Positions 10,040 to 19,933 of a stretch of DNA of 64,000 nucleotides are shown piece after piece. Each line of letters starts with the position of its first letter. Position 1 is the first letter of the stretch. Location: NCBI GenBank assembly GCA_905221605.1, contig CAJNDS010001269.1, positions 60,001-124,000 of the forward strand. The letters are read 5' to 3'. The translations under genes and the position numbers were made by a program. This DNA is from Symbiodinium natans. Taxonomy: Eukaryota; Sar; Dinophyceae; Suessiales; Symbiodiniaceae. The notes under the pieces were generated by a model. It was not told the origin of the DNA and did no database searches. It worked only from the letters and a program-made list of their open reading frames with translations.

Positions 10040-11345
10040 GCTCTTGATATTCTGACTGCGGTAATTGATACAATTAGTAGCATTAGTTACCAATTCTATT
10101 TCAGTTGGTAAGTTTCCCATATTTTTTTGACGGCAAATATCTAACTTGTGAGAAGAGGTCACGCAATGGTTTAAATTCAACAATCGTTTTGGTCTTAAAC
10201 CCTTGACAATTAACATAAGAACTACCTTGTGTCAAAGAAAACTTAAACTATCAATGAGGATATCTGCGGGACTAAAAGGTTCCATGATATATAAATAGCA
10301 TAGATAATTTGATTACATATACATACCTTCAACTTGTATTCAATCAAGTAATTCAAAACTATATGAAGTGTCTTACTATTATTCTTCTTCCTACCTTTCA
10401 CCTGCTGAACTGCTCCATCTACTTAATTATTCTCAACTAACTCTCTTATCTCTTCGTAAGCATGTTGTTTAAGTTGCTTCTCTATCTTCGATGTCTCTAT
10501 TTGTTCGTATGTTGTTGCTTTCTTATGAAATGATTATGGCATCAAAGTGTTGTTAAAAACTCTTCTTCGGTTATAGGTAGATGTCCTGCTTTGTTTTTAA
10601 TATGGCCTATATCTTCATAAGGATGTTTTTGTAGAGGGTCTAATGTTGATTTCTTTGATGTTATACTTCCTTTTTCAAACATACTAACGGAGTCTTCTAC
10701 TTTCCGTATTCATATGTTTTGTCCCAGTGTCTTCTGGTCGTTGTCCTGATACATAAGGAGAACCATAGCTACGACTTCTGAATACATTCCCATAATCATT
10801 GTTTATTTGTTGTCCCGATGCTGAACCTAAACTGTGACTTACAATACCAGAAATTCCATTTTCTTCTTTTCTTTAACCGTCTATTTCAATAAAGCCATCT
10901 TGAATGAACTTATCTACATCTTCATAACACTGAGTCAGTTACGTCTTATATAAAGGAAGGTTCCAATCAGCATAAACATCTCTACAGCTTTTAGTCCCAG
11001 CAATGTATAGAACCATTTTTGATATATCCCGTCAGGATTCTCATACGCTAATTTAAGTCCTTGCGTGTCCGTTACGAATGTCTCTGTCTTTGCGAATTCG
11101 TCTCTAACTTCATTATGTAGTCTGCTTCCTGTGTTAGGTGCTTTATTTGAAACCCCTTCATCTCTTCTTTTATGTTCATGCATTATACAATGGTTTATAA
11201 GGTAATATTTATATCTAATCAATGAATATTGTTGAAGTTCAAGAAGGTGTATATTGGAAGCTACTATAGAGTGAATAACAGAGATTAGCAAACCACACAA
11301 AACCAAATCCAGAAACGGATTCTGTTTGTAGATTTCTGTTGTTTA
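10040..11345 (-). pseudogene. Decayed AT-rich coding remnant inside E2
   Basis: Clearly AT-richer than its surroundings. On the minus strand, coding-like sequence continues across at least three frames. Segment 1 (about 11,345-10,935) has a hydrophobic stretch near its start (LDLVLCGLLISVIHSIV), a charged middle, a second hydrophobic stretch (WFYTLLGLKAVEMFMLIGTF) and a TGA stop. Segment 2 (10,935-10,684) holds CYEDVDKFIQDGFIEIDG and is polar, with one internal TAA. Segment 3 (10,705-10,542) contains SMFEKGSITSKKSTLDP. Segment 4 (10,560-10,326) is Lys/Glu-rich (KKATTYEQIETSKIEKQLKQ) with two internal TAA. Coding-like frames also continue at 10,290-10,040. I read it as one former membrane-anchored protein, or two adjacent ones, broken by frameshifts and stops. 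Family unknown; probably element cargo. Confidence 0.55.
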
Positions 11346-11526
11346 AAAGTGTAGATAATCAATAGCAAGTTGTAGCTTCAGACATGGCAAGACACGAAAG
11401 TATCGTAAATACCGGTGTTTTTTCACTTCAACCATATGTGCAAATAAGCACAGGTGCAGAAGGACAAGCAAGAAAAGGATACATATGGATCATGGGGGGG
11501 GTGTGACCATATATATATATATATAC

Positions 11527-12338
11527 ACAGGGCCCCAGTTTCCTTCTTTCCCTGCTAATACAACAGCAAGACAAAGGATAGCATGCAGTCCAGCACTAGA
11601 TCAATGAGTCCCCCGGTGAGTTCCGTTTTTTCGGGCTTTGGGTCTAGAGGGCCATACGAGGATATCAAAGCACGCAAGGACCAAACCGTCCACCCGTTTC
11701 GGGTGAGCAGCTGTTTTTTGTATAAGTTTAAAGTCTGTACCGGCCTCTTGTAATCTCTGAGAAAGTATGACCAAATACCACGCCTACCATACTAAGCGCC
11801 CAAACCCGAAACCTTAAACCCTGAACCCCAAAACCCCTAGACCCTAAGCGCCTCAAACGCGACTGCAACCAAAGGTGCCGAGTCGTAGGGCGGGTCGAGG
11901 AAAACGACCCTTGGCGGCCATCAGGGTTATGAAGCTTAGATACCTAGAGCAACTCTAGGGTTTAGGGTTTAGGCTTTAGGGTTTAGGCGTTGCACCTTAT
12001 GAATTACACAAAACGATGGTAAAGAGACCAATACTTCTCAAGTTCACGAGGCATTTTTGTGAGGGCAGAAAAAAATCATTCAGGCAGAGTCAGGGCTTGT
12101 GAAGATTGGAAGTTACAGTGGGCGAGGACCTAAAGGCCGGGCTTTGGTTTGGGCTAAACCCTAAACCCCCCAAACCCTAAGCCCAAAACCCTTAAACCCG
12201 AAACCCTAAACCCTAAACCCCTATACCCTAAACCCTTGGGCTTCGAGGGTGTGCCCTAGTTGCTTAAAAAGTTTGATAGTCCACACCTAAGGGGGGGGAT
12301 CGTGGCCCTCTACCGCCTGGGAAGCCTGCCTTGCGGTG
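11527..12338. other. Intergenic, degenerate telomere-like scraps
   Basis: CCCTAAA-like scraps at 11,800-11,850 and 12,160-12,235 and TTTAGGG scraps at 11,956-11,985. No gene is seen. Confidence 0.5.
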
Positions 12339-12416
12339 GGGTTTAGGGCTTAGGGCTTAGGGCTTAGGGCTTAGGGTTTAGGGTTTAGGGTTTAGGGTTT
12401 AGGGTTTAGGGTTTAC
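12339..12416 (+). repeat. Telomere-like array, CTTAGGG then TTTAGGG
   Basis: About four CTTAGGG variant copies precede about six TTTAGGG copies. The variant is clustered, not scattered, as though it spread within the array. Confidence 0.9.
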
Positions 12417-12506
12417 GGAATCTGCCACGGTGTTCTGGAAGTTGAAGTGCCCCTCGCCTTCTGCAATGTCTGACATCGAAACAGCCGTAGGATTCCTTGA
12501 GCCATG

Positions 12507-12908
12507 CTAGCCCAGACCGTGCCTTGTGGGTTTCGCCGCATGCTGTAATCCAGGATAAGTAGGTTTACGTAGATCAGCCTTGTGCCTGAAAGCAGGGTAA
12601 GCCTTCAATGGATCAATCTTTGTTGGCACAAAAATCAGAATATCATGGGCAATAATAACAGTCACTCCAGGTACGGTTTGGGTTTTGTCGCCCGGCTTCG
12701 TTTCTTCGGGGGGATGAGCCCTGAAACTCGCAGCCCAAGCTATCACCGCATGCCCCGGGCATGTCACGCGAGGATCCGCCCTGAACCCTGGCTCAGACAC
12801 GGGCCCTCTCTCTGTAAAGAGCGAGGTGTTGGCTCGAAGTAGCCATCGATAGGAGTCATCACAGAACCTTGCACTGTTTTGCTTGATCCTTAAAACCCCA
12901 AACCCCAA
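12507..12908 (-). CDS. Unassigned open frame, possible exon
   Basis: A 133-codon frame. The interior (for example VPGVTVIIAHDILIFVPTKI, then DPLKAYPAFRHKADLRKP) is not repeat-derived and has protein-like composition. The first codons overlap a CCCTAAA scrap at 12,895-12,930 and are unreliable. No domain is recognised. A competing 86-codon frame on the plus strand (12,582-12,842) has no better claim. It could be one exon of an interrupted gene or a chance frame. Neighbours are only telomere-like blocks. Confidence 0.15.
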   Translation of the reverse strand: MGFGVLRIKQNSARFCDDSYRWLLRANTSLFTERGPVSEPGFRADPRVTCPGHAVIAWAASFRAHPPEETKPGDKTQTVPGVTVIIAHDILIFVPTKIDPLKAYPAFRHKADLRKPTYPGLQHAAKPTRHGLG

Positions 12909-12919
12909 ACCCTAAACCC

Positions 12920-13740
12920 GAAACCCTAGGCAAGCCAAAGCGTGGTAAAGCATCATGAGTCATCTCGAGGGAGACTTGCTTTCTGAAAGGAATCCAAAAG
13001 CCCAGTTCCGTGGTAGTCCACTGGAATACCTTGTAGACCTAAAAGTTAAACCAAGCTTCGTTCTGTAATGGCCTTTCGTGGGGTACCAGGATATGAGTGT
13101 CGATGGGTACTCTACGACCATGTCGAAGAACTGCTACACAAATATGAGGAGCACGGAGGTTCAGGCACACTGCTGTTTACTGCTTGCAAAACATGCAACA
13201 TGGGGTAATTGGAGTTTCTTCCGACCCATGAAGCTGGAGAGAGAGGGAGGGCGACACAAAGAGCGAGAGAGTGAGGGAGAGAAGCCTTTCTGTGCTGTTT
13301 AACATCAGCTGTCTTACTAAGTCTTACTACAGCTGGCAAGGCACGTGTGGATGCCGTCCTCTGCAGAAGTGGGACCTCTGGCAGGTAGAGTCATGCTCAG
13401 TGTTCATGACTGGTTTCGGCGGTTGGGCCTGGACCGCCAAATCTAACCCCATCTTCGGGTTTAAGGTTGAGGGTGCGCGACGAACTCTGACTGACATGTC
13501 CCAACCCGAGCCCCCACTCTGCCTCCAAGGGAACGAAGGTGCCGAAGTAGGTCCCTGTAGATGCCTGGGGCGGCCTCGAACAGCAGGACCTCTGCATGAG
13601 ATAAAGGGGGGTTGGGGGGCCCCCTTTTGGCTGTTGGTGGTAGGTAGGAGTATGAGTATACCATGATGCCGACCCAAGAAGGGGCACACATTTTAGCTCT
13701 AGCTCTTGTTGTTTTGGGTGTGGGCAATGGGGGGGGTGGG
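12920..13740. other. Possible gene-bearing stretch, unresolved
   Basis: Non-repetitive, moderately GC-rich sequence with open frames of 75-131 codons overlapping on both strands (13,078-13,727). None has a recognisable domain, and the mutual overlap prevents a choice. A GA-rich patch lies at 13,238-13,280. Confidence 0.3.
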
Positions 13741-13899
13741 GGAAGAGGGAAAATCTTTAGAAAATAGTTCGTGGAACCCTAAACCCTAAACCTAAAACCC
13801 TAAAACCAAATGGAAGCAGGAGTTCTGTAACCCAGCAGCGACAACTTGGAGGGCCGTCTGCTTGGAAGTCCCTGAACCCCTAACCCCTAAGCCCAAACC

Positions 13900-13992
13900 C
13901 TTCTTGAACCCTTGTTGCACCTTTTTTTTGAAACCTTCTTGAACCCTTTTCGGACCTTTTCTTGGAACCTTCTTGAACCCCTTTTTTTAAAA
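13900..13992 (+). repeat. Imperfect tandem repeat, CCTTCTTGAACCC words
   Basis: CTTCTTGAACCC recurs at about 13,910, 13,945 and 13,970, separated by T-runs and GGACCTTTTCTTGG, giving a period of roughly 30 bp. Confidence 0.6.
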
Positions 13993-14037
13993 TCACTTTT
14001 GCGATAACGTGGGGTTTCGGGGGGGGGGGGGTGGGTG

Positions 14038-14156
14038 GTAGGGTTTAGGGTTTAGGGTTTAGGGTTTAGGGTTGAGGGTTGAGGGTTGATGGTTGAGGGT
14101 TGAGGGTTGAGGGTGAGGGTTTAGGGTTTAGGGTTTAGGGTTTAGGGTTTAGGGTG
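14038..14156 (+). repeat. Telomere-like array with TTGAGGG block
   Basis: TTTAGGG copies at both ends enclose about eight TTGAGGG copies (one TTGATGG). It is preceded by a G12 run at 14,019-14,030. Confidence 0.9.
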
Positions 14157-14244
14157 ATGGCGGCCCCTGAAACGAGCCTGCTGGGGCCTCTGGGCGTCTT
14201 TTGAGGGGCATCCGTGGCCTCCCTCGGCTTCTGGAACCTCCTCT

Positions 14245-14305
14245 ACTATTTGCTTAAGAACACCCGCCAAAAAAACAATGTATTCTTCCTTATAAGGGCA
14301 GTATA

Positions 14306-14336
<31 letters not shown>

Positions 14337-14378
14337 GGATTATTGCGTTGTATTTGTTAGGTGTTCTGAAGCAAAGAG
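14245..14378. repeat. MITE-like element, family F5
   Basis: Terminal inverted repeats CTATTTGCTTAAGAACACC (14,245-14,263) and GGTGTTCTGAAGCAAAGAG (14,360-14,378) enclose a non-coding core with a (TA)n run at 14,305-14,333. A second copy with the same termini lies at 62,588. Confidence 0.7.
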
Positions 14379-14659
14379 TCCTCCCGAGGTCTTTGTGTCC
14401 TCTTGGGCCTTTTGTGGCCGCCCAAATGCGCTGGGATTAGTTTGCCTAATCTCGGCTTGTCAGCTGTTTAGAGAAACAACCCACTGATTTCACACAAAAT
14501 TATGTTTCCTTTTCTCTTGAGTGAGGGTTTAGGGCTTCGGGCTTGAAACTGTAAACTGTAACCCTAAACCAAAAGCCCCCCGTCTTGGCATACTGGCCTG
14601 CTAAGACTGGACCCCCCAACACTCAACCCGACTGCCTTCCAAAACTGGATTTGGGGAGC
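14379..14659. other. Intergenic, nothing recognised
   Basis: No coding frame. Weak CCCTAAACC scraps at 14,560-14,580. Confidence 0.5.
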
Positions 14660-14677
14660 ATCCGGTGGGCCCGGGGG

Positions 14678-14980
14678 GTTTAGGGTTTAGGGTTTAGGGT
14701 CTAGGGTCTAGGGTCTAGGGTTTAGGGTTCAGGGTTTAGGGTTTGGGGTTTGGGGTCTAACGCCTGGTCCTGTGGCCGACGGGCTTGCAAAGCAAGAGCC
14801 GCAGAGCCAGCGAAGAGATGCAGCTGGCGCTGGCCTCCCACGAGTGGAGGGGACCCCGAGCCGACAATGGCCCAAAAAGGGTTCAGGGTTTAAGGGTTTA
14901 GGGTAAGTTAGGGTTTAGGGTGTAGTAATTTAGGGTTTAGGGTTTAGGGTTTAGGGTTTAGGGTTTAGGGTTTAGGGTGA
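14678..14980 (+). repeat. Telomere-like blocks flanking a unique 130 bp
   Basis: TTTAGGG/TCTAGGG copies at 14,678-14,760 and TTTAGGG copies at 14,880-14,978, with non-repetitive GC-rich sequence between them. Confidence 0.85.
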
Positions 14981-15270
14981 TCAAAGGCTACGCCCCAAAC
15001 TCCAAATCCGCAAAAACGCCTAGGACCTGTAGGACCCGTAAGACTGAACTAAAGACCATTAAGCCCCAAACGACCCCAATCCTTAAACCTGAAACACCTC
15101 AGAAACCCTCAACTGTCAATCCATCATTAAAACAAAGCCCCTGCAAGACTTGGTCACATGTCTGCTGTGAGCAGACGCATCGGCCATGATGGCTGTTGTA
15201 CGGTTGAAGCATGTAGCTCCTGTGGACTAAACGCTAACGCAATCATAAACCCTAAGCCCTAAACACTAAG
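14981..15270. other. Intergenic, degenerate C-strand telomere-like
   Basis: A plus-strand frame at 14,977-15,189 (PKTPRTC, TPILKPETPQKPSTVNP) is translation of decayed CCCTAAA-type words and is not called. Confidence 0.5.
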
Positions 15271-15327
15271 ATATAGGGGTCGGAATAACTACTAATACGG
15301 AATAACTACTAAAAGAAGTCCCCTATG
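15271..15327 (-). repeat. Short element, family F2 (short copy)
   Basis: ATAGGGGTCGGAATAACTAC at one end and GAAGTCCCCTAT at the other. GGAATAACTACTAA is duplicated inside. It is the inverted orientation of the copies at 46,688 and 62,915. Confidence 0.6.
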
Positions 15328-15719
15328 CCCCCTTGCTAAATCTACTAAAAGAACCCCAAAACCTTGTTCTAATTATTAAGGCCCCTAAATTGTTCTGGAG
15401 CTCTTGGCACTAGGAATTGGACCTTTCATTCTATGTTTCTTTGAACTTGAGCAGTGGCCTCGGTTTCCCTCGAAGGGATCCCAAATCCGAAACGTCCCCT
15501 AAACCCTAAACCCCAAACCCTAAACCCCTACCTGCTGAAACGCTCAGTGCTTCAAGCTAAATTTCGTAGATCCGCCCGCATGTCGCCCAACACGCCCCTC
15601 TCCCATTGTAGTTCCTTTCCTGTTTGGGTGCGCATTCCGCTATTTCCAAAATTCTTGCTCAGCATCAAATGAGACAGTTCGATGTTTGAAGAATCGGTGT
15701 ATATAACTAGTTACATTCT
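15328..15719. other. Intergenic, short CCCTAAA scrap
   Basis: CCCTAAACC words at 15,495-15,530. No gene is seen. Confidence 0.5.
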
Positions 15720-15769
15720 TTCTTATTATTACAGTATATTGGACTGCAACATAATACTTTATATATACA

Positions 15770-15898
15770 CAGATACTTTATGTGTACATATATACATCTC
15801 TCAGATACTGGTATACATGTGTATATGTGTATACATATATGAGTTTACGAATACATGTATACACGCATACGCACACACACATATATATACATACACAC

Positions 15899-15947
<49 letters not shown>

Positions 15948-15955
15948 GTACATAT
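15770..15955. repeat. Compound microsatellite, TA/CA then GA
   Basis: Irregular TATACA/CACACA words, then (TA)n at 15,897-15,915, then (GA)n to 15,948. It accounts for the tyrosine/isoleucine and arginine/glutamate runs of the overlapping frame. Confidence 0.9.
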
Positions 15956-16380
15956 ATGGCCTCCTTCTCCTGACACTCTGTAGTTGGTTCGCCTTTGCAA
16001 CGCCAAGTATTGGCAGACCTGACGCGGCTTGGAGTCTTTCAGGATTCGTTAGGGATTGAGGCTTAGGTCATAAGGTTTAGTGTTTTGGGATTCATGTGGA
16101 GTGTTGTGGGTAGAGCTTCAGCCGGTAGGGCATTTGAAAGTACTAGCGGGTCTCTTGAGCTCAGTGATGCTGCGGCTTCGGCCGTGCTTTGGACCAACAC
16201 CATATCCCAAGCAGTATCAGCATGAACTCCAGCATGAGATATCCCACCTCAACTAGCCTTAACATAGGCAGGAACCTTGGAGGGGGTTGAGGGTGCAGGA
16301 GGGGCAGCAAGAAGAAAGACATAAGAAGATGCCATGAACAAACCCTCCTGTGAGAGGTACTCGGGGTCGAAACCCCCGAC
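15956..16380. other. Intergenic, nothing recognised
   Basis: Non-repetitive sequence with no frame of 60 codons that is independent of the upstream microsatellite. Confidence 0.5.
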
Positions 16381-16430
16381 CCTAGACCCTAGACCCTAAA
16401 CCCTAAACCCTAAACCCTAAGAATCCTAAA
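16381..16430 (-). repeat. Interstitial telomeric repeat, CCCTAGA/CCCTAAA
   Basis: Two CCCTAGA variants followed by about four CCCTAAA copies. Confidence 0.9.
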
Positions 16431-16550
16431 CCCAAAAATCCGTGCGAGGCAGGCGACTGTGGGCGTCAGGACCCGTCGGTGATCGCCCTCCGCGGCAGTT
16501 GCTGCGTCCGACACGTGGATGATACCATCCTGAAAGTTCCTTCCCAGAGT

Positions 16551-16652
16551 GGTTTAGGGTTTAAGGTTATAGGGTTTAGGGTTACAGGGTTTAGGGTTTA
16601 GGGTTTAGGGTTTAGGGTTTAGGGTTACAGAGTTCAGGGTTTAGGGTTTAGG
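16551..16652 (+). repeat. Interstitial telomeric repeat, TTTAGGG
   Basis: About ten TTTAGGG copies broken by GGTTACAGGG and AGTTCAGGG variants. Opposite in orientation to the block at 16,381. Confidence 0.9.
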
Positions 16653-17692
16653 AATGTAGCTTCGAGATATCAGGGGTATTGACCTCCGTGTGAGGTTCGG
16701 CCTTGCGGGTGGTTTAAGGTTGCCAGGTTCGGGGTTGTTAAGCGTCGAAGCAACTCTCTAACCCTAAACCATGAACACCCACAGGCGCTGCAACTACTCC
16801 TGATGCCCTTTCAAACAACCGAGCTCGTAGTAGGCTCCCGCTTGCGGGGTCGAGGGGTTTCGGGTGGCTTTAGGGTTTCAGGGGCTGAAGGGCTCACATA
16901 GTTTGGGGGGGGGGGTCTAGGATGTGAGGGGGGAGAGAAGGTCGAGGGTCGAGGGTTGGGGACCGGATTGAGACGGCGATCCCTGTGTGCCTGTGATAGC
17001 CAGGTTCCAGGCCACGAAAATCATAAATCCCGCTGCCTGGACTCAACAGGCCCATGCCTAAACCCCGGTTGTGCATCTCTCTTGGGGCACGTGACTGTTG
17101 CAGTCAACATCCCAGAACAACCCCTGTAGACAGTGAACTCTAAACTGTGTCCGTTGTCTGTAGACCTCGGAAGTCTTACATCCCAAATCGCTTCGTTTCT
17201 GGGCAGGCTTGGGGTCTAGGGGGCTTGGGGAATAGGGTCTTTTGGGCTTGGGGGGTTTTTAAGTGTAGGGTCTTTGGGGTTTAGGGTTTAAAAAATGGGT
17301 GCAGACATGCTGATCGCGGCTTACTTCGGTTGTCGGTAGTGTTCAGCGAGTCTTATTTGCAAGTTCATTAGAAATACGAGACATGCGTGAGACATAGGGT
17401 AAGCACAAGTGGTGTCGGATTTTGGGTGGATAGTGCAGTCCTGCCTGCGTGGCAATCTACGACGGTCAGGGGCTCCTTCCATGCCATGAGGCTCTGCAGC
17501 AGGGCCAAGAACACCTGCAGGGTGCTCTGATTTATGGTCATGCTGGGCCGCATACTAAGACCTTACCGTGTGATATCTACGGCACATAAAGCGGGACTGC
17601 AAAGCAGAACACTCACCACCACAGGATGAAGGCTTTCAAGAATAAGGCTTTGCTTAACCCCGTTGCCTCTATAAGGACGTTGCCGGCAGCAT
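16653..17692. other. Intergenic, mostly unique
   Basis: G-rich degenerate words at 16,860-16,950 and 17,205-17,290. Minus-strand frames of 60-73 codons (16,894-17,784) show no domain. Confidence 0.4.
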
Positions 17693-18187
17693 GTGAAAAT
17701 CAGGCGGGGACATGCTAGCACAGAAATCAGGATTTCCCTGCGGGGGAAACCGTGGAGACCTAGAACTCCACGTATGTCTCGCATTTACGGAAACTGCTTG
17801 AAGATACCGTGTATACTTCCGGTGTTGTCTAGAATGCGCCAGTCATCCCATCTCGGAAGCAAGAGCAAGCAAACCAACCGAGGATTGTTGTCATGGACTT
17901 GCGCAAGTGTGGTGAATACGGCTTCACGCCCTGTTCGTCACAAAGCAGTTCAAACGTATATGCAAGGTGCAACCCCCTACACTACACAAGAAGCATCAGC
18001 TGCAATCCTGTGCGCAGAAATCAGAAAGCTGTCGCAGCTCCGAGAGCCCCGCGAGAAACTGCAAAACATCCCATCTGCATGTCCAGCTCTTCTGCATACA
18101 ATTGCGTCCACGTGCAGCTTGTCTGCGCCGAGTCGGTCGTGGCCAAATCCGTGGTCCTTATTTTCTCGTAGGAACATGGCAACCTGA
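17693..18187 (+). CDS. Unassigned open frame in a repeat-free stretch
   Basis: The region 17,300-18,430 is one of the longer stretches without telomere-like words. It holds a 164-codon plus-strand frame, alternatives of 92 and 96 codons in the other plus frames, and 114 codons on the minus strand. The 164-residue frame is basic (LGSKSKQTNRGLLSW, AEIRKLSQLREPREKLQNIP) with no recognisable domain, signal peptide or membrane segment. I cannot choose between frames. It may mark an exon-bearing segment, but a chance frame is likely. Confidence 0.2.
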   Translation: MKIRRGHASTEIRISLRGKPWRPRTPRMSRIYGNCLKIPCILPVLSRMRQSSHLGSKSKQTNRGLLSWTCASVVNTASRPVRHKAVQTYMQGATPYTTQEASAAILCAEIRKLSQLREPREKLQNIPSACPALLHTIASTCSLSAPSRSWPNPWSLFSRRNMAT

Positions 18188-18540
18188 TCGAAATATCGTT
18201 GCTCCTCGGAAGGTGAACTATAGCGTCTCCATACATGGCAAAGGGTGTTCTGCGTGAGGACAGGGAAAACTGGAAGCGCAAGCTGTCACTTTCGCAAAGC
18301 TCAGAAATCATACGGCATTTCATCTGGCAAACGCAATCTCCACACCCGACCACCCCAAGCCTCAAACCACGAAAGGTCCTGCGACTGGCACAGTGCCCAC
18401 AAGTAGGAAGCCCTCAACAGAAAACCCTGCAAACTCCCAAATCTCGATCACCCCCCCCCCGCCCCTCCCCTCCCTTCTTGCTGATGGCCTCCCCGGACAC
18501 TCTGGCAGTTGCTTGGGTTAGTACCAATCTTCAACCCTAA

Positions 18541-18774
18541 ACCCAAGGCCCTAAGCCCTAAACCCTGTAGCTGCAAGTTTTCGGGAGCACTCAGGTGCTG
18601 CTCTCAGAAATAGGACTCTTAGATAAGATGTGCTGTAGTGCGAGACGGGCCATTTGAGGTTTTAGGGCCCAGGCTTTAGAGTCTAGGTAGTTAAGCCGGC
18701 TTCACCCGAATGGGCTGCTCACAGGTGGGCTCCTTGCTAGAGGGGCCTTTCTTTTCCTGTATATAGAAAGCAGC
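18541..18774. other. Intergenic, nothing recognised
   Basis: A CCCTAAGCCCTAAACCC scrap at 18,548-18,565; otherwise unremarkable. Confidence 0.5.
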
Positions 18775-18778
18775 GAGC

Positions 18779-18810
<32 letters not shown>

Positions 18811-18912
18811 GGGGAGAGAGAGAGAGGGAGGGAGGGAGGGAAGGAGGGAGAGAGAGAGAGAGAGCGACAGCGCGAGCGAGAGCAAGACAGAGAGAGAGAG
18901 AGAGAGGGGGCA
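18775..18912 (+). repeat. (GA)n-rich microsatellite
   Basis: GA dinucleotides with GGGA and GCGA interruptions. It produces the serine/leucine-run frames on the minus strand, which are not genes. Confidence 0.95.
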
Positions 18913-19260
18913 AAAGGCAGAGTCAGAGGGAGAGGAAGCCTGAACCCCACCCTAAACAGTAAACCCTAAACTCTAAACCCTAAACCCTAAACCCGCAGCC
19001 CTAAACCCCGAGCCCCGACCTAAACCGAAAACCTCTGTGGCCCCAAAGGCGCCACATGCTTGAAGCAGTCGATGGGATCACCCGCTTGGAAAGCGTGCAC
19101 GTAGGTTCTGCGGTCCCTTGGTTGAGGACTTAGGGTTTCTAGGGGTTTAGGGTTTTCTAGGGGTTAGGGTTTAGGGTTTCCAGGGGTTTAGGGTTTCTAG
19201 GGGTGAGGGTTTTGGGGTCTAGGTTTAGGGCTCAGGGCTTTATGGTTCAGGACTTTAGGG
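18913..19260. repeat. Telomere-like scraps, both orientations
   Basis: CCCTAAA copies at 18,955-19,000. TTTAGGG/TTTCTAGGGG variants at 19,125-19,250, including four spaced TTTCTAGGGG or TTTCCAGGGG words. Confidence 0.8.
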
Positions 19261-19673
19261 GCCGGGCAGCGTCTGCCTCAGGGTTTAGAAAGTAGAGCCT
19301 TGCAGAGTAGTACTCCCTATATACGTCAGGATACCAATCAGGGTCCCCAGAAGGTCCACTTGAGGTACGATTCTGAAGGTAGGCACCCGGAGCCATACTC
19401 TGCAAATTTAGGAAGAATGCGAGAAGTGCACCCTCTGGGAAAAATCTAAACGCATCCTTGTGGGCGTTACAGCGTGCAGCATTACTACCAACGTTTCAGG
19501 CGTGAAAACAAGGCCTGCGATTTCAACCCTATGTGATTGGCGATAGTACAGCTGGGGGTTTACTTAATGGTTCTTAAGCAAGCGATGAAGGAGCACTATA
19601 TATACACATATTTCGGTGTAGGTAATTCGGGAATGAAAAGAGCTTAGACATAGCTCTATATCTATATCTGTAT
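19261..19673. other. Intergenic, nothing recognised
   Basis: Non-repetitive, no ORF of 60 codons. AATGGTTCTTAAGCAAGCG at 19,568 resembles one end of family F5. Confidence 0.45.
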
Positions 19674-19712
19674 ATCTATGTATATATATAGATATATATA
19701 TATATATCTATA
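19674..19712. repeat. (TA)n microsatellite
   Basis: TA dinucleotides interrupted by GATATA and CTATA. Confidence 0.9.
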
Positions 19713-19757
19713 AATTTCTGGGACAGAGGATAGCTGAATTTAGGACTTAAGTGTTGA

Positions 19758-19842
19758 GTGGTGCGATTTGTTGGTTTGAAGGGGCTTAACAGGGCACCTA
19801 AACCCAAAAAACCATGGAACAGGGGCCGACTCTGGGTCCCAG
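19758..19842. repeat. Element family F3, partial copy
   Basis: TTGGTTTGAAGGGGCTTAAC, AGGGCACCTAAACC and GCCGACTCTGGGTCCCAG match the right two-thirds of the F3 copies at 37,055, 51,056 and 54,147. Confidence 0.6.
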
Positions 19843-19933
19843 TACTGCCTCCAACCCTCAACCTGAGCACCCCATTTCGGCAAGTTGCAAGCTATCTGCG
19901 CCCATCTGGTCTTGGATGCCTGTCGCACCATGG

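Larger units (their letters stand above)
8355..11526. mobile_element. TIR element E2 bounded by (TA)n, with gene remnant
   Basis: The left terminus at 8355-8404 is a (TA)n run, then GCTCACG, C8, ATGATCCA. The right terminus at 11,483-11,526 is its inverted copy: TGGATCATG, G7, TGTGACC, then (TA)n. The bounded 3.2 kb holds a palindrome array (8561-10,035) and an AT-rich block with broken minus-strand coding sequence (10,040-11,345). It matches E1 at 4703 in plan: TA run, GG/GC plus TNAC-like bases, C-run, short unique word. Inference: a microsatellite-targeting DNA transposon that once carried a gene and is now dead. Confidence 0.65.

Noticed and set aside
9848-10216. 122-codon minus-strand frame as a separate gene
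   Set aside because: Its C-terminal half is palindrome-repeat translation (SSRLEF); only the first 70 or so codons belong to the AT-rich remnant, already covered.
14977-15189. Proline/lysine-rich plus-strand frame
   Set aside because: Translation of decayed CCCTAAA words (NPKP-like residues).
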